A stretch of 64,000 nt of DNA from Flabesymbios commensalis (lineage: Eukaryota; Annelida; Polychaeta; Terebellida; Flabelligeridae), in contig OZ024916.1 in the NCBI GenBank assembly GCA_964017125.1, positions 2,671,326-2,735,325 of the forward strand, written 5' to 3'. Both the position numbers and the translations under genes were made by a program. The notes under the pieces were generated by a model. It did no database searches. It had not been told where the DNA came from and was given only the letters and a program-made list of their open reading frames with translations. Shown in pieces: positions 50,683 to 61,620 of the stretch (its first letter is position 1; every line of letters begins with the position of its first letter).

Positions 50683-50886
50683 ATAATCTGCCATGACGTT
50701 TTTCATCCGTTTAATCAATCGATCAAATCACAGTTATTGGGAATGAAATGACTTTTTAAAAATCAAAATTCGCAACTGTTTGGTTCAAAATTAAACACAT
50801 ATGAGTACTTTTCATCCACTTGAAGTTGTAGTTTGCGGTAGCGAGACACGACTTCAAGTGGGTGAAAATTTAAATATATATATCAG
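50683..50886 (-). mobile_element. Family B element
   Basis: TTTTTCATCCGTTTAATCAA, CACAGTTATTGGGAATGAAA, core CCACTTGAAGTTGTAGTTTG / GAGACACGACTTCAAGTGGG. It lies head to tail behind the previous B copy. Outer ends are weak. Confidence 0.75.
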
Positions 50887-51187
50887 CCATTTTTCAAAGT
50901 GACAGTTTAAAGCAAATACTCAGGGCACATCAGTGCATCTGCAAATATTATCCACCATAAAAAACACCTCTAGTCGCCAGAGTGTCACATTCTTCACTTC
51001 AGTGAGTAGCACTTTCGTTACTAGGGGACGTATAGAAGTGCACCAATTTACGATATTTCTGATTGATATCGACAACAAAAAAATTATATAAAGGCAGGGG
51101 AAAAGACTTATGCTGGGTTACTTTCTTGATTAATTCTGGATCTAGGTTTAATACCTCGCCCATGTGTATATTTGACGGATATCAAAT
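50887..51187. other. Unassigned sequence
   Basis: A degraded palindrome with GTGTCACATTCTTCACTTCA / GTGAGTAGCAC at 50976-51013 may relate to 35565. Confidence 0.3.
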
Positions 51188-51415
51188 TTAACCCCTAGAG
51201 AACTAATGTCGACTACAGTAGACATTCTGTGTTTTATTAGCACCTGTATAACCAGTTGGTAAAAGTAAGATATGCTTTTAATCTTGAAACGCTAATATAT
51301 GTAAGGACCTAAATTTCTCAAATCATTTAAACTTTCAGAAATTTGCAGTTGTGGATCGCGGCAGAGAGACACAACTTCAAGTGACTGAAAATTTAAATCT
51401 GATCCAAGGGCTAAA
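51188..51415 (-). mobile_element. Family B element, variant subfamily
   Basis: TTTAACCCCTAGAGAACTAA, GTGTTTTATTAGCACCTGTA, core GCAGTTGTGGATCGCGGCAG / GAGACACAACTTCAAGTGAC, end AAGGGCTAAAC. Confidence 0.7.
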
Positions 51416-51933
51416 CGGTACTTAACACCCACCTTAAATAATCAAGTCGTACATGCAGCATCGATGGCCTGCCTAATGGCACTAAAATGACTGGAAGTAT
51501 CTTTTGACAAAATACTTCAAAATAATTTGTATCCTAGAAACGTTGAATTTGAAGGCTGCCTTTACTCATAAAAATCGTAAAATTCAAAACTAAAGTGCAT
51601 ATATTTCTTCTGTAGTTGCATAGACTGTCCTGTAACACTTGTGTTTAAGGACTGTCTTCAATGTTTTGTTACGATGAAAACTTGCTCGACAATTGTAGCT
51701 CCCTTTTCGAATTTTTGTAACTCATGGCATATTCTGGAATAAAATTAAAATCAGAAGTGAAATATTTTTGTGCTTTTTGAATCTATCACGTACAATTAGG
51801 GAGATGATGTTTAATTTTAGTTTATTTTTTATCGCTACCTTCTGGATTTTAGACGCCTCTGTCTAGCGTTTTATGTCATATCGCACCGTTTATCGCTCAC
51901 TGACCAAATTATTGAACTCACTCGTGTCGTCCA
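51416..51933. other. Unassigned stretch
   Basis: AT-rich with no recognised gene. CATATCGCACCGTTTATCGC at 51877 echoes H-type words. Confidence 0.35.
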
Positions 51934-52042
51934 CCTAGCAAACACAAGACATTGAACCAATGCTGGGTCAATGTTGGCCCGCTGTCTGCGACGTCGGCCT
52001 GACATTGACTCAACATTGTTTCAATGTCTCGTGTTTGCTGGG
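51934..52042. repeat. Family E hairpin, full length
   Basis: CCTAGCAAACACAAGACATT ... CAATGTCTCGTGTTTGCTGG with core GCTGTCTGCGACGTCGGC. It shows the full outer arms (CCAGCAAACACGAGACATTG). Confidence 0.85.
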
Positions 52043-52329
52043 GACTCGCCTCGGGATCTTGCTGTACCCCTGGCTAGTGTCCCGTGTCATATCGCCTCAG
52101 GAGCTCCCTGTGGGAGTCGCTCATCCTAACGCCTGATTACACGTCTGAGTGACATCACGCTGGTCTCCTCATCTACACCGTTTATCGCTCACCCAGCACA
52201 TCATAGACTTCCCTCAGGGCTCAATTTGGGGGTCACCTCATGGCTCAGACACACACCCGATATCTACATGCTGACAAATGGTAAAAAATATAATTTTATG
52301 TTAGTCGATGGTGGCCATCTTTGAAACCA
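52043..52329. other. Unassigned sequence
   Basis: TTTATCGCTCACCCAGC occurs at 52179. No gene. Confidence 0.3.
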
Positions 52330-55300
52330 GTGATAACAGAAGAGAAGAGAAGAGCAGAGAAGAGAAGAGAAGAGAAGAGAAGAGAAGAGAAGAGAAGAGA
52401 AGAGAAGAGAAGAGAAGAGAAGAGAAGAAAAAAGAAGAGAGGAAAAGAGAAGACAATAGCAGTGAAGAGAAGAGAAGAGAAGAGAGGAGAAGAGAAGAAG
52501 AGAAGAAGAGAAGAGTAGAGAAGAGAAGAGACGAGAAGAGAAGAATAGAAGAGAAGAGAAGAGAATAGAAGAAAAAAGAAGAGAAGAGAAGAGAAGAAAA
52601 GAAAAGAAAAGAAAAGAAAAGAAAAGAGAAGAGAAGAGTAGAAGAAAGAGGAGAAGAAAGAGAAGAAAAGTGAAGAGGAGAGAAGAAAAAAGTAGAGAGG
52701 AAAAGAGAAGAAAAGAGAAGAGTAGAGGAGATAAGAAGAGAATAGAAGAGAAGCGAAGAAAAGAACGGACGAGAAAAGAGAAGAGAGAAGAAAAGAAGAG
52801 AAGAAAAGAGAAGAGAAGAACAGAGAAGAGAAGAAAAGAAAAGAGAAGAGAAGAGACGAAAAGAGAAGAGAAGAGAGGAGAAGAGATGAGAAGAGAAGAG
52901 AAGGAAAGAGAAGAGGAGAAAAGAGAAGAGAAGGGAAGGGAAGAGAATAGAAGAGAAGAAAAGAAAAGAGAAGGGAAGAAAAGAGAAGAAAAGATATGAA
53001 AAGAGAAGAGAAGAGAGAAAAAGAGAAGAGAAGAGAAACGAAGAGGAGAGAAGAAGAGAATAGAAGAGAAGCGAAAAGAAAAAAAGGAGGAGAAAAAAGA
53101 AGAGAGAAGAAAAGAAGAGAAGAAAAGAGAAGAGAAGAACAGAGAAGAGAAGAAAAGAGAAGAGAAGAACAGAGAAGAGAAGAAAAGAGAAGAGAAGAGA
53201 GGAGACGAAAAGAGAAGAGATGAGAAGAGAAGAACAGAGAAGAGAAGAAAAGATAAGAGAAGAGACGAAAAGAGAAAAAAAGAAAGGAGTAAGAAGAGAA
53301 GAGAAAGAAAGAGAAAGAGAAGAGGAGAAAAGAGAAGAGAAAAGAAGGGAAGGGAATAGAAGAGAAGAAGGGAAAAGAGAAGAGAAGAAAAGAGAAGATA
53401 TGAAAAGAGAAGAGAAGAGAAGAGAGGAAAAGAGAAGTGAAGAAAAGAGGAGAGAAGAAGAGAATAGAAGAGAAGCGAAAAAAAGAAAGGAGGAGAAAAG
53501 AGAAGAGAGAAGAAAAGAAGAGAAGAAAAGAGAAGAGAAGAACAGAGAAGAGAAGAAAAGAGAAGAGAAGAGAGGAGACGGAAAGAGAAGAGAAGAGAAG
53601 AGAGGAGAATAGAAAAGAAGAGAAGAGAAGAAAAGAGAAGAGGAGAAGGGGAAGAGAAGGGAAAGGAAGAGAAGAGAGAAAAGAAAAGAGAAGAAAAGAG
53701 AAGAGAAAATATGAAAAGAGAAGAGAAGAGAGGAAAAGAGAAGAGAAGAGCAAAGAAAAAAAGAGAAGAGAGGAGAAGATAGGAGAAGAGAAGAGACGAG
53801 ACGAGACGAGAAGAGAAGAGAAGAGAAGTGAAAAGAAGAGAAGAGAAGAAAAGAAAAGGAAAGAAAAGAAAAAAAAGAGAAGAGAAGAAAAGAAAAGAAA
53901 ACAGAAGAGAAGAGAATAGAAGAGGGGACAAGAGAAGAGCAGAGAAGAGAAGAGAAGAGAAGAGAGAAAAGAGAAGAGAAGAGACGAAAACGAAGAGACA
54001 AAAAGAGAATAGAAGAAAAAAGAAGAGAAGAGAAGAGAAAAAACGAGAAGAGCAGAGAAGAAAAAAAAACAGAGGAAAAGAGAAGAGAACAGAAGAGGAG
54101 AGAAGAAGAGAATATAAGAGAAGTGAAGAGAAGAAAGGAGGATAAAAGAGAAGAGAGAAGAAAAGAAGAGAAGAAAAGAGAAGAGAAGAACAGAGAAGAG
54201 AAGAAAAGAGAAGAGAAGAGAAGAGAAGAGAAGAGAAGAGAAGGGAAGGGAATAGAAGAGAAGAGAGAAAAGAAAAGAGAAGAAAAGAGAAGAGAAAATA
54301 TGAAAAGAGAAGAGAAGAGAGGAAAAGAGAAGAGAAGAGCAAAGAAAAAAAGAGAAGAGAGGAGAAGATAGGAGAAGAGAAGAGACGAGACGAGACGAGA
54401 AGAGAAGAGAAGAGAAGTGAAAAGAAGAGAAGAGAAGAAAAGAAAAGGAAAGAAAAGAAAAAAAGAGAAGAGAAGAAAAGAAAAGAAAACAGAAGAGAAG
54501 AGAATAGAAGAGGGGACAAGAGAAGAGCAGAGAAGAGAAGAGAAGAGAAGAGAGAAAAGAGAAGAGAAGAGACGAAAACGAAGAGACAAAAAGAGAATAG
54601 AAGAAAAAAGAAGAGAAGAGAAGAGAAAAAACGAGAAGAGCAGAGAAGAAAAAACAACAGAGGAAAAGAGAAGAGAACAGAAGAGGAGAGAAGAAGAGAA
54701 TATAAGAGAAGTGAAGAGAAGAAAGGAGGATAAAAGAGAAGAGAGAAGAAAAGAAGAGAAGAAAAGAGAAGAGAAGAACAGAGAAGAGAAGAAAAGAGAA
54801 GAGAAGAGAAGAGAAGAGAAGAGAAGAGAAGAGAAGAGAAGAGAAGAGAAGGGAAGGGAATAGAAGAGAAGAAAAGGAAAGAGAAGAGAAGAAAATAGAA
54901 GAGAAGATATGAAAAGAGAAGAGAAGAGAGGAAAAGAGAAGAAAAGCGAAAAGAAAAAAGGAGGAGAAAAGAGTAGAGAGAAGAAAAGAAGAAAAGAGAA
55001 GAACGGAGAAGAGAAGAAAAGAGATGAGAAGAGACGAAAAGAGAAGAGAAGAGAAGAGAGGAAAAGAAAAGAGAAGAGAAGGAAAGAGAAGAGGAGAGGA
55101 GAAAAGAAAAGAAAAGAAAAGAAAAGAAAAGAGAAGGGAAGGGAAGAGAAGAGAGAAAAGAAAAGAGAAGAGAAGAGGAGAAAAGAGAAGATATGAAAAG
55201 AGAAGAGAAGAGAGGAAAAGAGAAGAGAAGAGCAAAGAAGAGAAGAAAAAAGAGGAGAAGAGAGGAGAAGAGAAGAGAAAAGACGAGACGAGAAGACAAG

Positions 55301-55740
55301 TGAAGAGAAGAACGGAGAAGAGAATAAAAGGGAAGAGAAGAGACGAAAAGAGAAGAGAAGAGAAGAGAAGAGAAGAAAGGAGAAGAGAAGAGAAGAGAGG
55401 AAAAGAGAAGAGAAGAGGAGAAAAGAGAAGAGAAGAGATGGGAGGAGAAAAGGAAAGAGAAGAGAAGAAAAGAGAAGAGAAGATATGAAAAGAGAAGAGA
55501 AGAGAGGAAAAGAGAAGAGAAGAGCAAAGAAGAGAAGAGAAGAGAAGAGAAGAGAAGAGAAGAGACGAGAGATTAGAAGAGGAGTTTAGAGAAGAGAAGA
55601 GAAGATAAGAAAGAAAAAAAGAAAAAAAAGAGAAGAGAAGAAAAGAAAAGAAAAGAAAAGAGAAGAGAAGAGAAGAGAAGAGGAGAAAAGAGAAGAGCAG
55701 AGAGGAGAAGAGAAAAGAGAAGAGACGAAAAGAGAAGAGA
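52330..55740. repeat. GAGAA pentamer satellite (polypurine, 3.4 kb)
   Basis: Plus strand almost purely purine, built on GAGAA with GAAAA, GGAAA, GACGA and single T/C interruptions. A five-base unit leaves all frames open when it lacks stops, producing frames up to 1087 aa (Ser/Phe/Leu on minus, Arg/Lys/Glu on plus) that are not genes. Long mirror-symmetric polypurine DNA can form triplex (H-DNA). Confidence 0.95.
53676..54851. repeat. 588-bp higher-order duplication inside the GAGAA satellite
   Basis: Irregular landmarks recur at constant spacing: GAGAAAATATG (53703/54292), AGAGGGGACAAGAG (53921/54509), GACGAAAACG (53983/54571) and AATATAAGAGAAGTG (54111/54699). One-base drift aside, the two units are nearly identical. 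Confidence 0.85.
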
Positions 55741-55904
55741 TAAAAAGACTATCAATGTAAAATAACAAAAAGAAGGCAACGTGAGACAAAAAAGACAAGG
55801 TTATTGCAAAGTGAGATAAAATTGGAAATAAAAAAGAAAAAAGGTAAGTCGATCTAAGAGCAAAAAATAAAGCAGAACAAGAAAGAAAAAGACCAGACAA
55901 GACC
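55741..55904. other. Junction between satellites
   Basis: A-rich sequence not belonging to either satellite. Confidence 0.5.
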
Positions 55905-57535
55905 GTACAAGACAATTCAAGACAATTCAAGACAAGACAAGACAAGACAAGACAAGACAAGACAAGACAAACAAGACAAGACAAGACAAGACAAGACAAG
56001 ACAAGACAAGACAAGACAAGACAAGACAAGACAAGTCCAGACCAGACCAGACCAGACCAGACCAGACCAGACAAGACGAGACAAGACAAGACCAGACAAT
56101 AGGCTTACAAGACAAGACAAGACAAGACAAGACAAGACAAGACAAGACAACACAACACAACACAACACAACACAAGACAAGACAAGACAAGACAAGACAA
56201 GACAAGACAACACAAGACAAGACAAGGCAAGGCAAGGCAAGGCAAGGCAAGGCAAGGCAAGGCAAGGCAAGTCAAGACAAGACAAGACAAGACAAGACGA
56301 GACGAGACGAGACGAGACGAGACGAGACGAGACGAGACGAGACGAGACGAGACGAGGCGAGGCAAGACAAGACAAGACAAGACAAGACAAGACAAGACAA
56401 GACAAGACAAGACAAGACAAGACAACACAACACAACACAACACAACACAACACAACACAACACAACACAACACAACACAACACAACACAACACAGGACAA
56501 GATATAACAAGACAAGACAAGACAAGACAAGACAAGACAAGACAAGACAAGACAAGGCAAGACCAAACAACACAAGACAAGACAAGAGAAGACCAGACCA
56601 GACCAGACCAGACCAGACCAGACCGGACAAGACAAGACAAGACAAGACAAAACCAGACCAATCCAGAAAAGACAAGACAAGACAAGACAAGACAAGACAA
56701 GACAAGACAAGACAAGACAAGAGGAGACGAGACAAGACGAGACGAGACGAGACGAGACAAGACAAGACAAAACCAGACAAGACCAGACCAGACCAGACCA
56801 GACCAGACCAGACCGGACAAGACAAGACAAGACAAGACAAAACCAGACCAATCCAGAAAAGACAAGACAAGACAAGACAAGACAAGACAAGACAAGACAA
56901 GACAAGACAAGAGGAGACGAGACAAGACGAGACGAGACGAGACGAGACAAGACAAGACAAAACCAGACAAGACCAGACAAGACATGACAAGACGAGACGA
57001 GACGAGACGAGACGAGACGAGACGAGACGAGAAAAAACAAGACAAGACAAGACAAGACAAGACAAGACAAGTCAAGACAAGACAAGACAAGACAAGACAA
57101 GACAAGACAAGACAAGACAAGACAAGACAAGACGAGACGAGACGAGACGAGACGAGACGAGACGAGACGAGACGAGACAAGTCAAGTCAAGACGAGACGA
57201 GACGCGACAAGTCAAGACGAGACGAGACGAGACGAGACGAGACGAGACAAGACAAGACAAGACAAGACAAAACCAGACAAAACCAGACAAGACAAGTCAA
57301 GACAATACCAGAGAAGACAAGTTAGACAAAACCAGACAATATCGGACCAGACAAGACAAGACAAAACACGACAAGACCGAATAGACAAGACCAGTCCAGA
57401 CAAGACAAGACAAGACAAGTCAAGACAAGACAAGACAAGGCTATACCAGACAAGACAAGGCAAGACAAGACAAGACAAGACAAGACAAGACAAGACAAGA
57501 CAAGACCAAACCAGACCATATCAGAACACAGCAAA
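55905..57535. repeat. GACAA pentamer satellite (1.6 kb)
   Basis: Built on GACAA with contiguous blocks of variants: CACAA (56149-56172, 56423-56493), GGCAA (56225-56270), GACGA (56298-56355, 56993-57030, 57131-57177) and GACCA (56038-56072, 56590-56625). Open frames up to 382 aa rich in Ser/Cys/Leu/Val are artefacts. Confidence 0.95.
56581..56970. repeat. 190-bp higher-order duplication inside the GACAA satellite
   Basis: GACCGGACAA at 56621 and 56811, ACCAGACCAATCCAGAAAAG at about 56652 and 56841, and GAGGAGACGAGACAAGACGA at about 56721 and 56911, all 190 bases apart. Confidence 0.85.
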
Positions 57536-57576
57536 ACGTAAATTAACAAAACTGAAGAGAAAAAGAACAGAACAGA

Positions 57577-57626
57577 AACAGAAAAAGCAACTGCTTACTT
57601 GAAATATAAGCAGTTACTGCTATACT
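57577..57626. repeat. Family F hairpin
   Basis: GCAACTGCTTACTTGAAATA / TAAGCAGTTACTGC. Confidence 0.7.
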
Positions 57627-57655
57627 TCCTTTTGTAGATCAGAGTATATGCTGAT

Positions 57656-57759
57656 TTAACCCTCTGAACGCTGACATTTTTTTATTGTTTTAGCGCAGAG
57701 ATAGACATTTTACGTCAGATTCTAACGCCAAAACTCGATCTCCCCACTGAAAGGGTTAA
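57656..57759 (-). mobile_element. Minimal family A element (104 bp)
   Basis: TTAACCCTCTGAACGCTGAC ... CCACTGAAAGGGTTAA. Both termini and one degraded core remain, and the body is deleted, defining the smallest unit seen. Confidence 0.8.
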
Positions 57760-57762
57760 CAC

Positions 57763-57832
57763 TGGTTCACCGTCTACGACACTTTGCCAACATTAAGCCA
57801 GCATTACATTCAGTTTCTCATGTTCGCCGGTG
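57763..57832. repeat. Family E half hairpin
   Basis: GGTTCACCGTCTACGACACT, CAACATTAAGCCAGCATTAC, CATGTTCGCCGG. Confidence 0.6.
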
Positions 57833-57920
57833 TATCCCGCAGTGGGAAGGTTATAAGGTTAATTTGTGATTTGGTGACATTTTTAATTAAGGAGTTGACA
57901 GTGTGACTGGGAGCCTGTCT

Positions 57921-58026
57921 AACAAACAAGATATATTGAGCCAATGTTGGGTTAATGTTGTCCCATCGCCTGCGACGCTGGCCTAACATCAAAATAGTAT
58001 CGGCTCAATGCATCGTTTTTGCTGGG
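57921..58026. repeat. Family E hairpin, full length
   Basis: AACAAACAAGATATATTGAG, CCAATGTTGGGTTAATGTTG, core CATCGCCTGCGACGCTGGCC, ATCGTTTTTGCTGGG. Confidence 0.8.
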
Positions 58027-58053
58027 TGGTGAGATCACAAAATTCAAATAAAA

Positions 58054-58123
58054 CACCAATGTTGGTTTAATGTTGGGCCATCGTCTTCGACGTTGGTCCA
58101 ACATTAAACCAACATTGGTTTTC
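58054..58123. repeat. Family E hairpin
   Basis: ACACCAATGTTGGTTTAATG, core GGGCCATCGTCTTCGACGTT, TCCAACATTAAACCAACATT. Well paired but without the outer GTGTTTGCTGG arms. Confidence 0.8.
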
Positions 58124-58461
58124 TGGGGGGTGTCGAAGGGGGAGAGGGGTCACAGCAGACAGCGGGATCACAAGCTCAGGGGTCAAGCTGACACTGATCC
58201 CTGTCACAGCATAGGGATCAGGCTCCATGGTAACACACCCTACCCCCGGGGGCACACAGGGAGGCGGGTAATCACAGGGATAATGTGGACCCCGGGGGAG
58301 GAGAGCTGACAACCGGTGATAACACATCATCACCCCGGGGGTAGAACGGGGGGGTAGGGGGGGGGGTACATGTGACTTATGACCAGGGCAGTCAGTGTCA
58401 TTATGACTGTAATATTCTCTATTAATCTTGATGTAATACATCATGATTGATAGAAAACAGT
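58124..58461. other. GC-rich unassigned stretch
   Basis: Contains several CCCCCGGGGG-type words (58234, 58291, 58333) and G runs near 58347-58366. The paired frames over it lack domain features. Confidence 0.35.
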
Positions 58462-58709
58462 AACCTTTGCCTCTTACAACGCTGAAATATGTTTGTATAA
58501 ACTATGGAGATCAATACTTTTTTCAATTTGAAATCATCATAATGTTCTACTTAGCTGTTGTCGCTTCGTTTAACTACCGATGTTATGGGTGTACGATTAT
58601 TAGAAATAGTTTTTCTTTCATCGCGACAATCTTCTTCAGATGTCCGAATCTGACTTCAACAGACGTCAGATTCTGACGTCTAATGAGGATCGCCGCACTG
58701 AAAGGGTAC
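58462..58709 (-). mobile_element. Family A element, near full length
   Basis: CCTCTTACAACGCTGAAATA ... GCCGCACTGAAAGGGTAC, with a degraded left half of the core and an intact CAGACGTCAGATTCTGACGT right half. Confidence 0.8.
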
Positions 58710-58762
58710 ATTTTAAAATTTATGTTTGTCCTTCTATAAAGAAGAATGCTGATACGTAACTA

Positions 58763-58837
58763 GATTCGTTCGCTCGTTCATTTGTTCACTCGTTCGTTCG
58801 CTCGTTCGCTTGTTTGCTTATTTGCTCGCTCATTCTA
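58763..58837. repeat. (GTTC/GCTC)n tetranucleotide array
   Basis: GTTCGCTCGTTC-type units about 75 bp long. Confidence 0.8.
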
Positions 58838-59615
58838 AATATTAAACATTATTTCTGTATTTTCTGTTTTTGTATATTGGGCATGGTTGTATTTTGTTTC
58901 TGTAATTTTTGTTTAACAAAATACCTCAGATTTTTGTAATTTTATTATCAGTAATGACAACAAAGACATATCAATTTTACAGAAATCAGTTTTTTTCTAT
59001 AAAAACATTGCTTTAACGTTTTATAAGACATACAATTCGTCAATCACTTGAAATCTGCAATTACATCTTTTTCAATAGCACAGAAAGGTGTAAGAAGATG
59101 GAGATATCAGTTTAAAATAATCATTTTGCTAGATAATTTGTCGGACCGTCAAGCAATGTAAAACTAAGGTATTCATGTAAGGTATTCCAATGAATCATCT
59201 AAAATAGATATTTAGTACCGCGACACACTATTAAATCTATAATTGCTAATGATCCTGATCACAGTAGCTGCAGGTACATACACACTGTCACGCCTAATGC
59301 CATGATTAAGTATGATGGTAATGGCATTAGGTAATAGGCTTATTGTCTTCTCATGTACCTCTTCCGGTACACTGACCTTCTGATTGGTCTAATCAGTCAC
59401 CTGACACTAATCTGATTTCTCATCCAATCAGAGTGACCCACGCTATGACGTCATTGTCTGTGCCAGCATGCCTGTACGTGGATGTCCCATAATTACGTGG
59501 TGATGTAACGTTAAAGTGAGTCGTGCATAACTATAAAATTCATCATTTATTAATTTGCGAATGGTGGTGCGTTGGAAATGTACAAATCGCGTATTTATAT
59601 CACCTATCAAATTAT
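58838..59615. other. Unassigned stretch
   Basis: A small hairpin CCTAATGCCAT / ATGGCATTAGG at 59293-59331. At 59370-59455 there are two CCAAT-type motifs and a perfect CRE, TGACGTCA, at 59446-59453. A promoter is possible but no gene is attached to it. Confidence 0.3.
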
Positions 59616-59868
59616 TTAACCCTGCAAGTCCTCACGATGTATTAAAACATAATTTTACATCCCTGAAAACAGACTTAATTTTCCTACTACTATAAGAGTT
59701 TTAGAACGATTTTTTTTATGAAACTGGTTTACCAATACATGGTAATTTTCTTTAATTTTTATACCACATCACATCATCTTCATCCACTACAAGTCGAGAA
59801 TTGCGGCAGCAATTGCGGCTTGTAGTGGAAGAAGATGACTATGGTAAACTCAGGATTGAAATGGTTAA
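59616..59868 (-). mobile_element. Family C element, full length
   Basis: TTTAACCCTGCAAGTCCTCA, GGTTTACCAATACATGGTAA, palindrome TCCACTACAAGTCGAGAATT / GCAATTGCGGCTTGTAGTGG, end GGATTGAAATGGTTAAA. Confidence 0.8.
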
Positions 59869-59954
59869 AATAAAATGGATCATCAACACAAGGACGTTCT
59901 TATTTATTTTTTAATAAGTACTTGGGTATTTTGTTATAGCAAGTTTTTTTTGCA

Positions 59955-60195
59955 TTTTAACGCTTCTCCTGCTGCGCCCGTATAGGGTGTCAAACATGTT
60001 TTTGATCAATATAAATATCACTGAACTGGATAAAATAGTTTTGGTTGATGCTCAGTTAATCCAAGAAATAAATATTGGAGATTTCTATTTTTAATAAATA
60101 TAGGTATTTTTCGTCATTTGAAGCTGGAAATTGCGTTAGCAATTCCAGCTTCGAATTAGCGAAAAATAAAATCAAACAATTCAGCAGTACTTGAC
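59955..60195 (-). mobile_element. Family D element
   Basis: CTCCTGCTGCGCCCGTATAG at the left, palindrome TCATTTGAAGCTGGAAATTG CG/TTAG CAATTCCAGCTTCGAATTAG at 60113-60160, and TTCAGCAGTAC at the right. Confidence 0.7.
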
Positions 60196-61093
60196 TATTG
60201 TGTTACGGGAGTACTGTGGACACATACGGACATTCGCATGTACATAGCTGTTTACTGACCAACTATTTGAACACTATTTCTCTCCACATTCTAGCTTCCG
60301 GGGAAGGTCAAATCCCAGTACTGCGTCTCGACCTCTTAATTTGCAAAGGATTCTTTGCGAAATTTAATGTGTTACTCAGTCAGTTAAATGACCGGTTCGA
60401 CCAAAAAGTGACGGTAATCAGCAATTAGGGAACAATTAATATGACATTACGTATCCTCACAAATTTGTAACTGTTAATAATTTATATTAAATATAAAGCT
60501 TGAAATATCTTAAATAATTCGGTAGGCCTATGTTTGGGCTCAATGTTGGGTCATGTTTCGAAGTGTTTTTGCATTTATATAACAACTATATGGAGGGTGA
60601 GGGTCGGCTATCATATTTTAAAAACCTTCAAATACTACATCATTATTTATTTTGTCTAAAATTATATCAAAATGATTCGATATACTAAAAAACAGTCACC
60701 AATGGGTCACCAAAAGTAGGAGCTTAAATCTGCTGTGGGAAAAATGTATTTTATTAAAATAAAGAGCTAAAATGGCTGATAAATCATTCAAACCTCATTC
60801 ATTATTTTTTTAAACATATCCTATAAAGGTGGCTTTGAGCATCAGCGATATAAACTTAGCAAAACGCGAGTCGTTTTTATTACTCGATTGAATAGATGGC
60901 ATATTTTTATTAAAGATAAAATTATCCATCGACTATCTTTAAAGATTCTTTATCGCCACCCCCACCAGTGCAACAACATGCTTATTATGTAAGTTTTTTG
61001 GTTCCATAGACTGATGTATGGCTTTAAATTAACTTGTCACATCTAAGTAAAAAGTCCATAATACGTGTATAAAGTGGGGATACACTGCAGTGC
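60196..61093. other. Unassigned stretch
   Basis: An E-like word (GGGCTCAATGTTGGGTC) near 60536. The 76-aa frame at 60198-60428 has no recognisable domain. Confidence 0.35.
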
Positions 61094-61155
61094 AAAGACA
61101 AACGGCAGTAACTGCATACTTTTCAAGTAAGCGGTTACTGCTGTTTGTCTATGCA
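61094..61155. repeat. Family F hairpin, near perfect
   Basis: GCAAAGACAAACGGCAGTAA + CTGCATACTT / AAGTAAGCGGTTACTGCTGT + TTGTCTATGC. Best copy for the family's full arms of about 28 bp. Confidence 0.85.
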
Positions 61156-61620
61156 TGGCAGTCCAGGGGAATTATGTTTATGAACACCTGTGTTTGATTA
61201 TCAGTTTAGCATCAATGCTCAGGGATTCTCGACACCCCGCTGGTTGTAGGATGGGGGGGGGGGGATTCAAGAGACCCATCATGCCACATACACTATAAGT
61301 ACCGGGGTATTATGAGTGAGACCAGAAAATTACCTTGAGGAGATATTTCTGGGCAAATTCTTTCTTTCCAGTTTCGAGTTCTCCTTTTTCAACCAGACAT
61401 GTTGCACTACATAACGTAATTGGGAGGCTAAAAAAGACTCTCACTATACCGAGATCTTAATGCCATTATTACGCTCTCAGCACCGTTCGGGTGCTAGGGT
61501 TCTACACACGCGAGACCATCAAATTGCCATCAGGTGATAGCTCACATATTTATACAAGGTCCGATTTTGCTGCTTTGCTTTGACAAAGAGCAGTGACTGG
61601 TTACCTTTCAAATAAATATT
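61156..61620. other. Unassigned sequence
   Basis: A run of 12 G at 61253-61264. No gene. Confidence 0.3.

Noticed and set aside
52264-55527. A 1087-aa minus-strand open frame (Ser/Leu/Phe) and overlapping frames of 979 and 762 aa, plus Arg/Lys/Glu frames on the plus strand
   Set aside because: All are readings of the GAGAA pentamer satellite. Several frames on both strands stay open over the same DNA, composition is fixed by the repeat, and there is no domain or exon signal.
55586-57549. Cys/Leu/Val/Ser-rich frames up to 382 aa that look like transmembrane proteins
   Set aside because: They are translations of the GACAA pentamer array. The apparent hydrophobic segments are a result of codons TGT/CTT/GTC.
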